Position numbers and translations under genes: made by a program. A DNA stretch of 64,000 nucleotides from Sphingomonadales bacterium. GTDB lineage: Bacteria > Pseudomonadota > Alphaproteobacteria > Sphingomonadales > Sphingomonadaceae. Where the stretch lies: contig JAFLDB010000005.1 of NCBI GenBank assembly GCA_017302615.1, forward strand, positions 1-64,000. Reading direction: 5' to 3'. Shown piece after piece: positions 16,244 to 24,228 of the stretch; the first letter of the stretch is position 1; each line of letters starts with the position of its first letter. The notes under the pieces are model-generated. The model saw only the letters and a program-made list of their open reading frames with translations. It searched no databases and had not been told where the DNA came from.

Positions 16244-17008
16244 TCAGCTGATCATCGCCATGCCGCCATTAACGTGGAGTGTCTGGCCGGTGATGTAGCC
16301 GGCCTCCTTGCTGGCAAGGTAGGCCACGGCCGCACCGATATCCTCGCCCTCGCCCATTCGGCCCATCGGGATCCGCGCGTTAAGCGCGTCCTTCTGGGCG
16401 TCGGGCAGCACGTCGGTCATCGCGGTGCGGATGAAACCGGGGGCGACGCAGTTGACCGTGATACCCCGGCTGGCGACTTCCTGGCCCAGCGATTTCGACA
16501 TGCCGACCAGACCCGCCTTGGCCGCGGCATAGTTGGCCTGGCCCGGATTGCCGGTCGCGCCGACCACGCTGGTGATGGTGATGATCCGGCCGAACCGGGC
16601 CTTCATCATCGGCTTCATCGAGGCCCGCATCAGGCGGAAGGCGGCCTCCAGGTTGACCCGGATCACCGCGTCCCACTCCTCGTCCTTCATCCGCATGGCG
16701 AGGTTGTCGCGCGTGATCCCGGCGTTGTTCACCAGGATGTCGATCTTGCCCAGGGTATCGACCGTGGCCGGGACCAGATGCTCGACCTGCTCGGAATTGG
16801 ACAGGTCGCAGGTGATTTCGACATGGTCGTGGCCGTAGGTGTCGTTCAGTTCCTCGCGAAAGGCGCGCAGCTTGGCCGGGTTGGTTCCGGACAGCGCCAG
16901 GCGCGCACCCTGACGGGCCAGGGCATGGCTGATCGCCGAGCCGATGCCGCCGGCGGCGCCGGTGACGAGGGCGGTCATTCCGGAAAGGTCGAACATGCGG
17001 TGTTCCAT
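16244..17008 (-). CDS. fabG: 3-oxoacyl-ACP reductase
   Basis: A 254-residue short-chain dehydrogenase that reduces 3-ketoacyl-ACP with NADPH in fatty acid elongation. The cofactor motif TGAAGGIG, the NNAG block, the catalytic Ser in ITSVVGATG, and YAAAK with catalytic Tyr and Lys are all present, and the C-terminus ITGQTLHVNGGMAM is typical. Start: the ATG at 17008 (MEHRMFDL) has AAGGAG eight bases upstream and lies 2 bp after the fabD stop, indicating coupling; a TTG six bases further out is less likely. Confidence 0.95.
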   Translation of the reverse strand: MEHRMFDLSGMTALVTGAAGGIGSAISHALARQGARLALSGTNPAKLRAFREELNDTYGHDHVEITCDLSNSEQVEHLVPATVDTLGKIDILVNNAGITRDNLAMRMKDEEWDAVIRVNLEAAFRLMRASMKPMMKARFGRIITITSVVGATGNPGQANYAAAKAGLVGMSKSLGQEVASRGITVNCVAPGFIRTAMTDVLPDAQKDALNARIPMGRMGEGEDIGAAVAYLASKEAGYITGQTLHVNGGMAMIS

Positions 17009-17010
17009 TG

Positions 17011-17946
17011 TCAAAGCTCCTTCGCGATCGCTTCGATGTCCGCCATCGTGACGACCGAGGCAACCGAAACATCCGATACGCAGCGGCCGATCATGGGCCC
17101 AAGCACCTTGCCGCCCAGCTCGACGAAGCTGTCCACGCCCGCATCCTTCATCGCGATCACGCTTTCGCGCCAGCGCACCCGGCCGCAGACCTGCTCGACC
17201 AGCAGGCGCTGCACATCGGCCGGCTCGCTTGCCACGGCGGCGGTGACGTTGGCGAAGACCGGGACAGTCAGCGGTCCCGGCGGGGTCGCGCCCAGTGCCT
17301 CGGCCATCGCATCAGCCGCGCCCTGCATCAGCGGGCAATGGAACGGCGCGGAAACCGGCAGCAACACACCGCGCTTGATCTCGAAGTCCTTGACCATGGC
17401 AATCGCCCGCTCGATCGCGCCCTTGTGGCCGGAAAGGACCACCTGGGTGGGGTCGTTGTCATTGGCGACGGTGCAGACTTCACCTTCAGCAGCAGCCGAA
17501 GCCAGCCGGTGGGCCTTGTCGATATCCGCACCGAGCAGCGCGCACATTGCGCCGACGCCCACCGGCACGGCGGCCTGCATCGCCTGCCCGCGCAGCTTGA
17601 GCAGGCGGGCCGTATCGGCCAGGCTGAAAGCCCCGGCGGCGCAGAGCGCGGTATATTCGCCCAGGCTGTGGCCCGCGACGAAATCGGCCTTGGCCGCCAG
17701 CGTGATGCCGCCTTCCTTTTCCAGCACCCGCAGCACGGCGATGGCATTGGCCATGATCGCCGGCTGGGCGTTTTCGGTCAGGGTCAGGGCATCGTCCGGC
17801 CCTTCGGCCATGATCGCGGACAGCTTCTGGTTCAGCGCGTCGTCCACTTCCTGGAACACTTCGCGCGCGGCGGGGCTGGCGGCGGCGAGGTCCACGCCCA
17901 TGCCGACCTTCTGGCTGCCCTGCCCGGGAAAAACGAAAGCTCGCAT
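17011..17946 (-). CDS. fabD: Malonyl-CoA:ACP transacylase
   Basis: A 311-residue enzyme that loads malonyl groups on acyl carrier protein. VFPGQGSQKVGMG forms the N-terminal oxyanion loop, GHSLGEYTAL carries the active-site serine, the malonate-binding Arg lies in KLRGQAMQ, and the catalytic His in VSAPFHCPLM. It is the first gene of a fabD-fabG unit. The ATG is preceded by CAGGAG. The predicted promoter lies at the very end of the upstream ldcA gene. Confidence 0.96.
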   Translation of the reverse strand: MRAFVFPGQGSQKVGMGVDLAAASPAAREVFQEVDDALNQKLSAIMAEGPDDALTLTENAQPAIMANAIAVLRVLEKEGGITLAAKADFVAGHSLGEYTALCAAGAFSLADTARLLKLRGQAMQAAVPVGVGAMCALLGADIDKAHRLASAAAEGEVCTVANDNDPTQVVLSGHKGAIERAIAMVKDFEIKRGVLLPVSAPFHCPLMQGAADAMAEALGATPPGPLTVPVFANVTAAVASEPADVQRLLVEQVCGRVRWRESVIAMKDAGVDSFVELGGKVLGPMIGRCVSDVSVASVVTMADIEAIAKEL

Positions 17947-17975
17947 TGCAAATACTCCTGATACTGGTCCGCGCG

Positions 17976-18002
17976 CCTATTGTCCGGCGAAGCTGCGGGC
18001 AA
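17976..18002 (-). promoter_or_regulatory. Predicted fabD promoter
   Basis: On the minus strand TTGCCC (18002-17997), 15 bases, then AATAGG (17981-17976) and GCGCGCGG. It overlaps the 3' end of ldcA and gives a leader of about 25 bases. The -10 is a weaker match than in the other members of the set. Confidence 0.4.
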
Positions 18003-18801
18003 GCCCGAAGGGCACAATTGAGTTGTCGATATCGTGGCCGATCGCCGCCCGGCCGAGGTAGGGGATCGAATGGCGATCGCACCAGAACCGGGCGATTTCA
18101 TCGGCGCTCTGGCCGAAATCGACCTCGTTGACCGGAACATCGCTGACCTTGCCGAGCCTGAGCCCGGCAATCCCGCCCAGATGTGCGGTGACGTGGAAGA
18201 ACAGGCGGTCGACCGCGTAGTCGTGCTCGCTCACTTCCTCCACCAGCACCACGTGTCCGGCCAGCCCCGGCATCAGCGATGTGCCGCACAGCATGGCCAG
18301 CGTGATCAGGTTGAAAGCCGCCACCGGGCGCGCGTCCAGCCCCGGTTCCAGCCCGGCGTTGTCGCCGGCGATGAAGCCCAGCACCCGGCGCACCGCCGCC
18401 TCTCCGCCGCCGCGGCGCATGTCGACCGGCATCGGCGCGTGGATCGGGCGGCCGATCCGCTGGCGGTACAGCCCGCCCAGCAGATAGCCGCCATCGGAAT
18501 AGCCAAGATAGGCCTTGCCTTGCGCGGCATGGTCGAACCGGGCCAGCGCGTCCTCGGCAATCCGGTTGGAGCCATAGCCGCCGCGCGCAAACCACACCGC
18601 TTCAAAGGCCGGATCGTTGGCGCATTCGACCAGCGCGTCGAGCCGCTGCCGGTCAGTCCCGGCGAAATGGCCATGCTCGAAAAAGCACTGCGGATGGAAA
18701 TGGAGGTCCAGCCCGGTGAACTCCGCGGCCAGGGCGGAAACGCGCGCCGCATCCTGATGCGTGATAGAACGCGACGGGGCGCAGATGGCGATCCGGGTCA
18801 T
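17977..18801 (-). CDS. ldcA: LD-carboxypeptidase (peptidase family S66)
   Basis: A 274-residue cytoplasmic enzyme that removes the terminal D-Ala from murein tetrapeptides. The S66 nucleophile is Ser102 in LGYSDGG, the glutamate is Glu188 or Glu189 in VLVEEVSEHDY, and the histidine is His256 in GHDIDN. WFARGGYGSNR is the family's substrate loop. It is divergently transcribed, with 54 bp between the starts, from a Mur ligase gene that could attach the resulting tripeptide to UDP-MurNAc; the pair looks like a murein-recycling unit (inference). There is no signal peptide, consistent with a cytoplasmic recycling role. Confidence 0.88.
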   Translation of the reverse strand: MTRIAICAPSRSITHQDAARVSALAAEFTGLDLHFHPQCFFEHGHFAGTDRQRLDALVECANDPAFEAVWFARGGYGSNRIAEDALARFDHAAQGKAYLGYSDGGYLLGGLYRQRIGRPIHAPMPVDMRRGGGEAAVRRVLGFIAGDNAGLEPGLDARPVAAFNLITLAMLCGTSLMPGLAGHVVLVEEVSEHDYAVDRLFFHVTAHLGGIAGLRLGKVSDVPVNEVDFGQSADEIARFWCDRHSIPYLGRAAIGHDIDNSIVPFGLARSFAGQ

Positions 18802-18808
18802 GCCATCT

Positions 18809-18835
18809 TCCTAACCCGGTTGCGCTGGCACGCAA
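18809..18835 (-). promoter_or_regulatory. Predicted ldcA promoter
   Basis: On the minus strand TTGCGT (18835-18830), 15 bases, then TTAGGA (18814-18809), inside the 54 bp divergent region shared with the Mur ligase. Transcription would start almost at the ldcA ATG. Confidence 0.45.
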
Positions 18836-18855
18836 GGCCGCATACCGGAGACAAC

Positions 18856-20265
18856 ATGAGCGACCTTACCTCTCACCCCTGGTTCTTCTGCGGCATCGGC
18901 GGATCGGGCATGCTGCCGCTGGCGCTGATCCTGAAAGGCGCAGGCGCTGAGGTCGCCGGATCGGACCGCAGCCGCGATCAGGGCCGCACACCGGAAAAAT
19001 TCGCCTGGCTGGAAAGCCTGGGCTTTGACCTGCACCCGCAGGACGGCAGCGGGATCGTCTCGGCAGAACAGACGCTGGTTGCCTCGGCGGCGGTGGAAGC
19101 TACCGTACCCGAAATGGTCCGCGCCCGGGAACTGGGCTGTCCGCGGATGACCCGGGCGGAGCTTCTCGCCACGCTGTTCAATCAGGTCCCCACGGGCATC
19201 GCCATCGGCGGAACCAGCGGCAAGAGCACGGTCACCGGCATGACCGGCTGGATCATGGACCGCGCCGGCCGCGATCCGACGATCATGAACGGCGCGGTGA
19301 TGAAGAACTATGCCACGCCCGACGCACCGTTTGCTTCGGCCCGGGTCGGCAGCGGGGACGTGTTCGTGTCCGAAGTCGATGAAAGCGACGGCTCGATCGC
19401 ACTCTACCGGCCCAAGGTTGCGGTGCTGCTGAATGTCAGCCTCGATCACAAGTCGATGGAGGAACTGCGGGCCCTGTTCGGGGATTTCCTGCGGATGGCC
19501 GATGCCTGCGTGGTCAACCTGGACGATGCCGAGGCTGCCGCCCTTGCCCCGGTCTACACCCCCTGCCTGACCTATGCGGTCGGCAATCCCGCCGCCCAGA
19601 TCGGGGTGGAGCCGGACAGCATTGTCGAGACGCCCTTCGCGATTTCCGCGTGCGTGATCGATCGCAACCGGGCGATGACCCGCGAACTGACCCTGCGGGT
19701 GCCGGGCCGGCACAACCTGTCGAATGCGCTGGCCGCCATCGCCGCGGCCTGCGCGGCCGGCGTGCCGTTTGAAACCGCGGTAGAGGCGCTGGCCAGCTAT
19801 TCCGGGCTGGCCCGCCGGTTCGACGTGATCGGCACCAGCCCGTCAGGCGTCACCGTGATCGACGATTTCGGCCACAACCCGGAAAAGTGCGCCGCCACGC
19901 TCATCACCCTGAAAGCCCACCCCGGCCGGGTGATCGCCTTCTTCCAGCCGCACGGCTATGGACCGTTGCGGCAGATGGGGCATGAACTGGCCGAAGTCTT
20001 CGCCCGCCTGCTCGGACCGGAAGACGTCACGCTGCTGTGTGATCCGGTCTATTTCGGCGGCACGGTCGATCGCAGCGAGGGGAGCGAACGGATCGTCGCC
20101 CTGATCCGCGATCATGGCGGCAAGGCCGAACATGTCCCCTCGCGCGAGGATTGCGGCAAACGGATTGCCGAACTCGCCCGCCCCGGCGACAGGGTGGTGA
20201 TCATGGGCGCGCGTGACGATACGCTGACCGCCTTTGCCCGGGATGTGCTTGCTTCAGTGGGCTGA
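18856..20265 (+). CDS. Mur ligase, MurC/Mpl type
   Basis: A 469-residue three-domain ATP-dependent ligase. An N-terminal UDP-sugar-binding fold with FCGIGGSGMLPLA is followed by the P-loop GGTSGKSTVTG (about 118-128), the DESDGS and NVSLDHKS blocks of the central domain, and a C-terminal domain with IDDFGHNPEK. MurC adds L-Ala to UDP-MurNAc; Mpl adds recycled tripeptide to the same acceptor. The neighbour, LD-carboxypeptidase, produces that tripeptide, which favours the Mpl role, but the N-terminus is MurC-like and I cannot separate the two by eye. The ATG at 18856 follows GGAG. A long in-frame extension upstream is antisense to ldcA and was discounted. Confidence 0.85.
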   Translation: MSDLTSHPWFFCGIGGSGMLPLALILKGAGAEVAGSDRSRDQGRTPEKFAWLESLGFDLHPQDGSGIVSAEQTLVASAAVEATVPEMVRARELGCPRMTRAELLATLFNQVPTGIAIGGTSGKSTVTGMTGWIMDRAGRDPTIMNGAVMKNYATPDAPFASARVGSGDVFVSEVDESDGSIALYRPKVAVLLNVSLDHKSMEELRALFGDFLRMADACVVNLDDAEAAALAPVYTPCLTYAVGNPAAQIGVEPDSIVETPFAISACVIDRNRAMTRELTLRVPGRHNLSNALAAIAAACAAGVPFETAVEALASYSGLARRFDVIGTSPSGVTVIDDFGHNPEKCAATLITLKAHPGRVIAFFQPHGYGPLRQMGHELAEVFARLLGPEDVTLLCDPVYFGGTVDRSEGSERIVALIRDHGGKAEHVPSREDCGKRIAELARPGDRVVIMGARDDTLTAFARDVLASVG

Positions 20266-21204
20266 CTTGCCTAGCATCGCCGGAACCTTGTGGATCGCAA
20301 AGGCGACAATTGCGCCCAGCACCAGCCCGACAATGCCCGAAAGGGTCGAATTTGTCAGCCAGCCCAGCACCCCGCCCAGGGTGCCGGTCGCCTCGTGCAC
20401 AGCGTGTTCAACACTGTGGATCGCCTCGTAAGGCGGCTTGAAGCCCAGCTTCTTGGCACCATCGACCAGGATGTGACCGCCAACCCACAGCATGGCCAGC
20501 GTGCCGACCACCGACAGCGTCGTCAGCAACCTGGGCATCGCGTGGAGCAGCCCCCGGCCAAATGCCTTGGCCGCCGCGCTGGTGCGTTCCCGCACCATAT
20601 GCAGGCCGATATCGTCCATCTTCACGATCAGCGCGACCACGCCGTAAACCGCAATGGTGATGACGATCCCGACCACGGCGAGGATGATCCCGCGGCTGAC
20701 CAGCGCCTGATCGGCCACTTCGGCGAGCGCAATCGCCATGATTTCGGCCGAAAGGATGAAGTCGGTGCGCACCGCGCCGGAAATGCGTTCCTTCTCGAAG
20801 GTCGCCATGTCCTCGATCGGATCTTCCAGCGTTTCGCCATGCTTGGCCCCGCCCAGCTTCTCGATCACCTTTTCCGCGCCTTCATAGCACAGGAACAGGC
20901 CGCCCAGCATCAGCAGCGGCGTGATCACGGCGGGGAGGAACTCGCTGAGCAGCAGCGCGGCCGGCAGCAGGATCAGCAGCTTGTTCTTGAGGCTGCCCTT
21001 GGCGATTTGCCAGATGATCGGCAGTTCCCGCTCTGGCGTGAACTCGGTGACATAGCTTGGGGTGACGGCCGCATCGTCGATAACCACCCCGGCTGCTTTC
21101 GATCCGGCCTTGGCAGCCGCCGCGCCGACATCGTCGATGCTGGCAGCAGCGACCTTGGCGATGACCGAGATGTCGTCAAGCAGCGCGACAAGGCCGGTGG
21201 GCAT
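20254..21204 (-). CDS. DUF808 (YedI-like) inner membrane protein
   Basis: A 316-residue integral membrane protein. MPTGLVALLDDISVIAKVAAASIDDV is the hallmark N-terminus of the family (first residues GLVALLDDIS, then ASIDDVG). Several hydrophobic helices follow (LLILLPAALLLSEFLPAVITP region, IILAVVGIVITIAVYGVVAL region, LSGIVGLVLGAIVAFAI). The function is unknown for the family; E. coli YedI is the best-known relative. Its last codons overlap the end of the Mur ligase by 12 bp on the opposite strand, so the two transcripts converge without a terminator. Confidence 0.85.
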   Translation of the reverse strand: MPTGLVALLDDISVIAKVAAASIDDVGAAAAKAGSKAAGVVIDDAAVTPSYVTEFTPERELPIIWQIAKGSLKNKLLILLPAALLLSEFLPAVITPLLMLGGLFLCYEGAEKVIEKLGGAKHGETLEDPIEDMATFEKERISGAVRTDFILSAEIMAIALAEVADQALVSRGIILAVVGIVITIAVYGVVALIVKMDDIGLHMVRERTSAAAKAFGRGLLHAMPRLLTTLSVVGTLAMLWVGGHILVDGAKKLGFKPPYEAIHSVEHAVHEATGTLGGVLGWLTNSTLSGIVGLVLGAIVAFAIHKVPAMLGKSAH

Positions 21205-21272
21205 GGAACGGAAACTCCCCTGGTGGATTTTCCGTTCCTGTGCGGCACTTGCCGCCCGCTTTCAAGTGAGCA

Positions 21273-21800
21273 TTAGCGCAGCAGCTTTTCCAGCAGCACC
21301 ATGTGCGGATCGCCATCGACGCCGTGCGGAACAAAGCCCTTCTCGCGTTCCAGTTCGATCGCGGCATGGTTGTCGCGGTCTTCCAGCGAGATCACCCGGC
21401 GCAGGCCGCGATGGCGGGCCGCTTCAGCCAGCACGTCGAGCAGCGCCCAGCCCACGCCCTGGCCGCGCCAGGTGCTGCACACCGATACGGCCACTTCGGC
21501 GGTGTCGAGGGCATTGTCGCAGGCCAGCAGGGCATGGCCGATCACCGTGTCGGTGCCTTCGTCGAAGGCGATGAAGCTCTCGGTGCGGAAGTGATCGACT
21601 TCCACCATCGGCGCCAGCTGCGCATGATCGAGATGCTTGTGGGCCGAGAGGAACCGGAACCGGCGGTCATCGTCGCTGACCCGGTCGAAGAACTCTTCCA
21701 GCAGCGGTTCGTCTTCCGGCGAGACCGGGCGGACAGCGATAGTCTGCCCCGAACGGATGCGGATTTCCTGAATGCGCGGCATGGTTTCTGCGTTGGGCAT
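21273..21800 (-). CDS. GNAT-family N-acetyltransferase
   Basis: A 175-residue acetyltransferase with the acetyl-CoA motif A in VSVCSTWRGQGVGWALLDVLAEAA and motif B in LEDRDNHAAIELEREKGF (about 140-160). It resembles the single-domain GNATs related to the C-terminal part of the Pat protein acetyltransferases (RPVSPEDEPLLEEFFDRVSDDDRRFRF region near the N-terminus). The substrate is unknown. The ATG at 21800 was chosen because AAGGAGG precedes it at ideal spacing; an upstream ATG nine codons away lacks a ribosome site. Confidence 0.85.
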   Translation of the reverse strand: MPNAETMPRIQEIRIRSGQTIAVRPVSPEDEPLLEEFFDRVSDDDRRFRFLSAHKHLDHAQLAPMVEVDHFRTESFIAFDEGTDTVIGHALLACDNALDTAEVAVSVCSTWRGQGVGWALLDVLAEAARHRGLRRVISLEDRDNHAAIELEREKGFVPHGVDGDPHMVLLEKLLR

Positions 21801-21949
21801 GACAGCCTCCTTATTGCAACGCGGCATTTGTTAGCAGGTGCAGCATGGGCTTCATTGACGTGGCGCAAAGTCCTGTCGCAAAAGCGCAAGGTGGCTGCCG
21901 CGGTGCAAGGCTAGGCTGGCCCACATCAACCTTTGGGGAGCGATTTTCC

Positions 21950-22471
21950 GTGCTGACCACCCGACGCTCGCTGATTGCCGGGGCCACCGCCGCCGGTCTG
22001 CTTGGCCCGATCACCCCGGCCCGGGCGATCGTGCCCGAACCTTATCGCGAAGCCGTGCGCCAGTTGATGGCGATGAAATGGATGGGCCGCAGCTCCACCA
22101 AGAGCGACCAGTATCGCGGCGGGGAATTCAGCACCGGGATACTGATGAAATTCCAGCTGAACGACGATTTCTCGTTCATCGGGGCGATGCTGGAAAACCT
22201 CAAGCTGGAAAATGTCGACTACATGGGCCAGTTCCGGATCAGCGGGGAAGCCTGGGTGATCGGCGGCGAGATCGGCATGTCGATCTACAAGATGCAGTTC
22301 CTGAAGGGCGACCCCCTGCCCGCGCCGCTGGCATGGGGAACCAGCAAGGGCGATTTCCGCTTTTACAACGATTCCAGCCGCAAGGGCCATTTCACCATGC
22401 ATGGTGTGCTGACCGACGATGTCGACCGCACCCAGTTCAAGGTGATCCTGGTCGATCAGAACCCGGATTGA
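21950..22471 (+). CDS. Tat-exported protein of unknown function
   Basis: A 173-residue protein starting at GTG. TTRRSLIAGATAAGLLGP and a cleavage site after PARA form a twin-arginine signal. The mature portion of about 145 residues is rich in aromatic and acidic residues (EAWVIGGEIGMSIYKMQFLKG region), with no cysteine. I do not recognise the family. The GTG at 21950 was chosen because GGGGAG lies about ten bases upstream and the signal sequence then begins at once; 35 further codons are open upstream but unlike a signal. It stands alone between divergent and same-strand neighbours. Confidence 0.65.
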   Translation: MLTTRRSLIAGATAAGLLGPITPARAIVPEPYREAVRQLMAMKWMGRSSTKSDQYRGGEFSTGILMKFQLNDDFSFIGAMLENLKLENVDYMGQFRISGEAWVIGGEIGMSIYKMQFLKGDPLPAPLAWGTSKGDFRFYNDSSRKGHFTMHGVLTDDVDRTQFKVILVDQNPD

Positions 22472-22491
22472 CGCTGCAACCGCCTTTTTCC

Positions 22492-22518
22492 TTGCATTCA
22501 TGCCCAAAGCGGCTAAGG
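22492..22518 (+). promoter_or_regulatory. Predicted rpsF operon promoter
   Basis: TTGCAT (22492-22497), 15 bases, then CTAAGG (22513-22518), running into GGCCGCC. Almost the same element, including the preceding TTTCC and following GGCCGCC, precedes rpsA, about 17 kb away. Confidence 0.6.
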
Positions 22519-22619
22519 GCCGCCACTTCCCGGTTCGCCGGGAAACGAAGAAAGCCGGAGGGGCCCCGCAATCCCGCGGATCAGCCAGCGATCGGTTAGA
22601 ATGATGGAAGGAAGCTGCC
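22519..22619 (+). promoter_or_regulatory. Structured 5' leader of rpsF
   Basis: About 100 bases separate the predicted start site from the rpsF GTG. TTCCCGG and CCGGGAA (22527-22544) form a perfect stem closed by a TTCG tetraloop. Further GC-rich complementary segments follow (GGAGGGGCCCCGC, CCCGCGG). In other bacteria S6:S18 represses this operon through a leader structure; a similar site here is inferred, not shown. Confidence 0.45.
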
Positions 22620-22982
22620 GTGGCTCTTTATGAGCACGTGTTCCTGGCACGCCAGGACCTCAGCCAAGCGCAGGTCGATGCGCTGGCCGCCACCGCCACC
22701 GAGATCGTCGAAGCAGGTCAGGGCAAGGTCACCAAGACCGAAACCTGGGGCCTCAAGAATCTCGCCTACAAGATCAAGCGCAACCGCAAGGCGCACTTCG
22801 TGCTGCTCAACATCGATGCCCCTGCCGGCGTCGTGGCCGAGCTGGAGCGCCAGACCGCGATCAACGAAGACGTGATCCGCTGGCTGACCGTGCGCGTTGA
22901 CGAGCTGGAAGCCGGCCCGTCGGTGCAGATGCGCAAGCAGGACCGCGAGCGCGCCAAGCGCCGCGAACGCGAGGAGTTCTAA
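22620..22982 (+). CDS. rpsF: 30S ribosomal protein S6
   Basis: A 120-residue protein with the S6 pattern [33 protein letters not shown] and a basic C-terminal tail [15 protein letters not shown]. It binds the central domain of 16S rRNA as a heterodimer with S18, whose gene follows after 3 bp. It starts at GTG; GGAAGGAAG lies upstream. It is the first gene of rpsF-rpsR-rplI. Confidence 0.97.
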   Translation: MALYEHVFLARQDLSQAQVDALAATATEIVEAGQGKVTKTETWGLKNLAYKIKRNRKAHFVLLNIDAPAGVVAELERQTAINEDVIRWLTVRVDELEAGPSVQMRKQDRERAKRREREEF

Positions 22983-22985
22983 GAG

Positions 22986-23210
22986 ATGGCCCGCGCCTTT
23001 TTCCGCCGCCGCAAGTCGTGCCCGTTCTCGGGCAAGAACGCGCCGAAGATCGATTACAAGGACACGCGTCTGCTGCAGGGCTATATGTCCGAGCGTGGCA
23101 AGATCGTGCCGAGCCGCATCACCGCCGTTTCTGCCAAGAAGCAGCGTGAACTGGGCCAGGCGATCAAGCGTGCCCGTCACCTGGGCCTGCTGCCCTACCT
23201 CGTGAAGTAA
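22986..23210 (+). CDS. rpsR: 30S ribosomal protein S18
   Basis: A 74-residue basic protein. [20 protein letters not shown] and the C-terminal [12 protein letters not shown] are diagnostic of S18. Only one cysteine remains, so it is a zinc-free type. It assembles with S6 on the small-subunit platform. The gene sits between rpsF and rplI with very short gaps and shares their transcript. Confidence 0.97.
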   Translation: MARAFFRRRKSCPFSGKNAPKIDYKDTRLLQGYMSERGKIVPSRITAVSAKKQRELGQAIKRARHLGLLPYLVK

Positions 23211-23222
23211 GGGAGAAGACCG

Positions 23223-23831
23223 ATGGAAATCATTCTCCTCGAACGCATCGAGAAGCTGGGCACGATCGGCGACGTCGTCACCGTCAAGGATGGCTACGCC
23301 CGCAACTATCTGCTGCCCAACAAGAAGGCGCTGCGCGCCAACGAAGCCAACCGCAAGGTCTTTGAGGCCAACCGCGAGAAGATCGAAGCCGACAACGCCG
23401 CCCGTCGCGGTGAGGCCGAGCAGCACGCTGGCAACGTCGACGGCAAGTCGGTCGTCCTGATCCGCGCTTCGTCGAACGCTGGCCAGCTTTATGGTTCGGT
23501 TTCGGTGCGCGACATCGTCGATGCCCTCAACGCCGATGGCGCGGGCGTGACGAAGTCGATGATCGTGCTGGAACGCCCGATCAAGACCATCGGCGTGTTC
23601 GACGTCAAGGTGGCGCTGCACCCGGAAGTGGCCGTGACCGTCAAGGTCAATGTTGCCCGCTCGCCGGATGAGGCCGAGCAGCAGGCTGCCGGCGTCGACG
23701 TGATCGCCGCGATGTTCGAAGATGACGCTGCCGAGGCTGCTGCCGCGGCTGGCGAATTCGAAGCCGGCAACGGCGAAGAAGTCGAAGCGGAAGCCCCGGC
23801 TGCCGCTGCTGCGGACGAAGCCGAAGGCTGA
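23223..23831 (+). CDS. rplI: 50S ribosomal protein L9 with acidic C-terminal tail
   Basis: A 202-residue protein; most bacterial L9 proteins are about 150. The N-terminal rRNA-binding domain (MEIILLERIEKLGTIGD, VKDGYARNYLLP) and the C-terminal domain (IKTIGVFDVKVALHPEV) are normal. From about residue 160 the protein continues as an Ala/Glu-rich tail (EAAAAAGEFEAGNGEEVEAE). A similar tail occurs on S16 in this window. It is the last gene of the operon, with an intrinsic terminator 30 bp later. Confidence 0.97.
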   Translation: MEIILLERIEKLGTIGDVVTVKDGYARNYLLPNKKALRANEANRKVFEANREKIEADNAARRGEAEQHAGNVDGKSVVLIRASSNAGQLYGSVSVRDIVDALNADGAGVTKSMIVLERPIKTIGVFDVKVALHPEVAVTVKVNVARSPDEAEQQAAGVDVIAAMFEDDAAEAAAAAGEFEAGNGEEVEAEAPAAAAADEAEG

Positions 23832-23860
23832 GCCTTCCGTTTCATCTGTTGAACCGGATC

Positions 23861-23884
23861 GGGGGTGCTTCGGCACCCCCTTTT
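23861..23884 (+). terminator. Intrinsic terminator of rpsF-rpsR-rplI
   Basis: GGGGGTGC and GCACCCCC form an 8 bp stem around a TTCG loop, followed directly by TTTT, 29 bp after the rplI stop. Confidence 0.92.
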
Positions 23885-23938
23885 CGTATGTGCATGCGCG
23901 GCATTGGCGAAGTGCCTGTTGTGTGCCATCTGTCTGCC

Positions 23939-24178
23939 ATGGATCCCACCCCTGACAGCCCCCGGCGTGCCACTCGTGGCGGTGCCTATGTCCTCGCCTT
24001 CACCGGCGTCCTGATCCTTGTCCTGGTCGGCATGGGCGCCGAATCGGTGTTCGATTATGTCCTGCTGGGCCTTGCCGGAATCGCGCTCGTCTGGGCCGCT
24101 TTCCGCCTTGCCCGGTTCGTCCGCGAACATGGCGCAGAGATCGGCGAAGCCCGCTTCGACACCCGCAACAAGGACTGA
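23939..24178 (+). CDS. Small membrane protein, unknown function
   Basis: A 79-residue protein with a short polar N-terminus (MDPTPDSPRRATRGG), two hydrophobic helices (VLAFTGVLILVLVGMG and VLLGLAGIALVWAAF), and a charged C-terminus ending RFDTRNKD. No known family is recognised. The ATG at 23939 was chosen to give a compact two-helix protein; no strong ribosome site is seen and the frame is open 30 codons upstream. It lies 55 bp after the ribosomal operon terminator and 50 bp before amn, so it may have its own weak promoter. Confidence 0.55.
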   Translation: MDPTPDSPRRATRGGAYVLAFTGVLILVLVGMGAESVFDYVLLGLAGIALVWAAFRLARFVREHGAEIGEARFDTRNKD

Positions 24179-24193
24179 CCAACCGCCCTGCAA

Positions 24194-24220
24194 TTGAAAT
24201 GTCACGCCATTGCGGTTAAA
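24194..24220 (+). promoter_or_regulatory. Predicted amn promoter
   Basis: TTGAAA (24194-24199), 15 bases, then GTTAAA (24215-24220), with only GGCCCGCG before the ATG at 24229. Transcription would begin at or next to the start codon, so the amn mRNA may be leaderless. Confidence 0.45.
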
Positions 24221-24228
24221 GGCCCGCG

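Noticed and set aside
18034..18855. Long N-terminal extension of the Mur ligase
   Set aside because: The extra 274 codons are antisense to ldcA. The ATG at 18856 has a ribosome site and gives the normal Mur ligase N-terminus.
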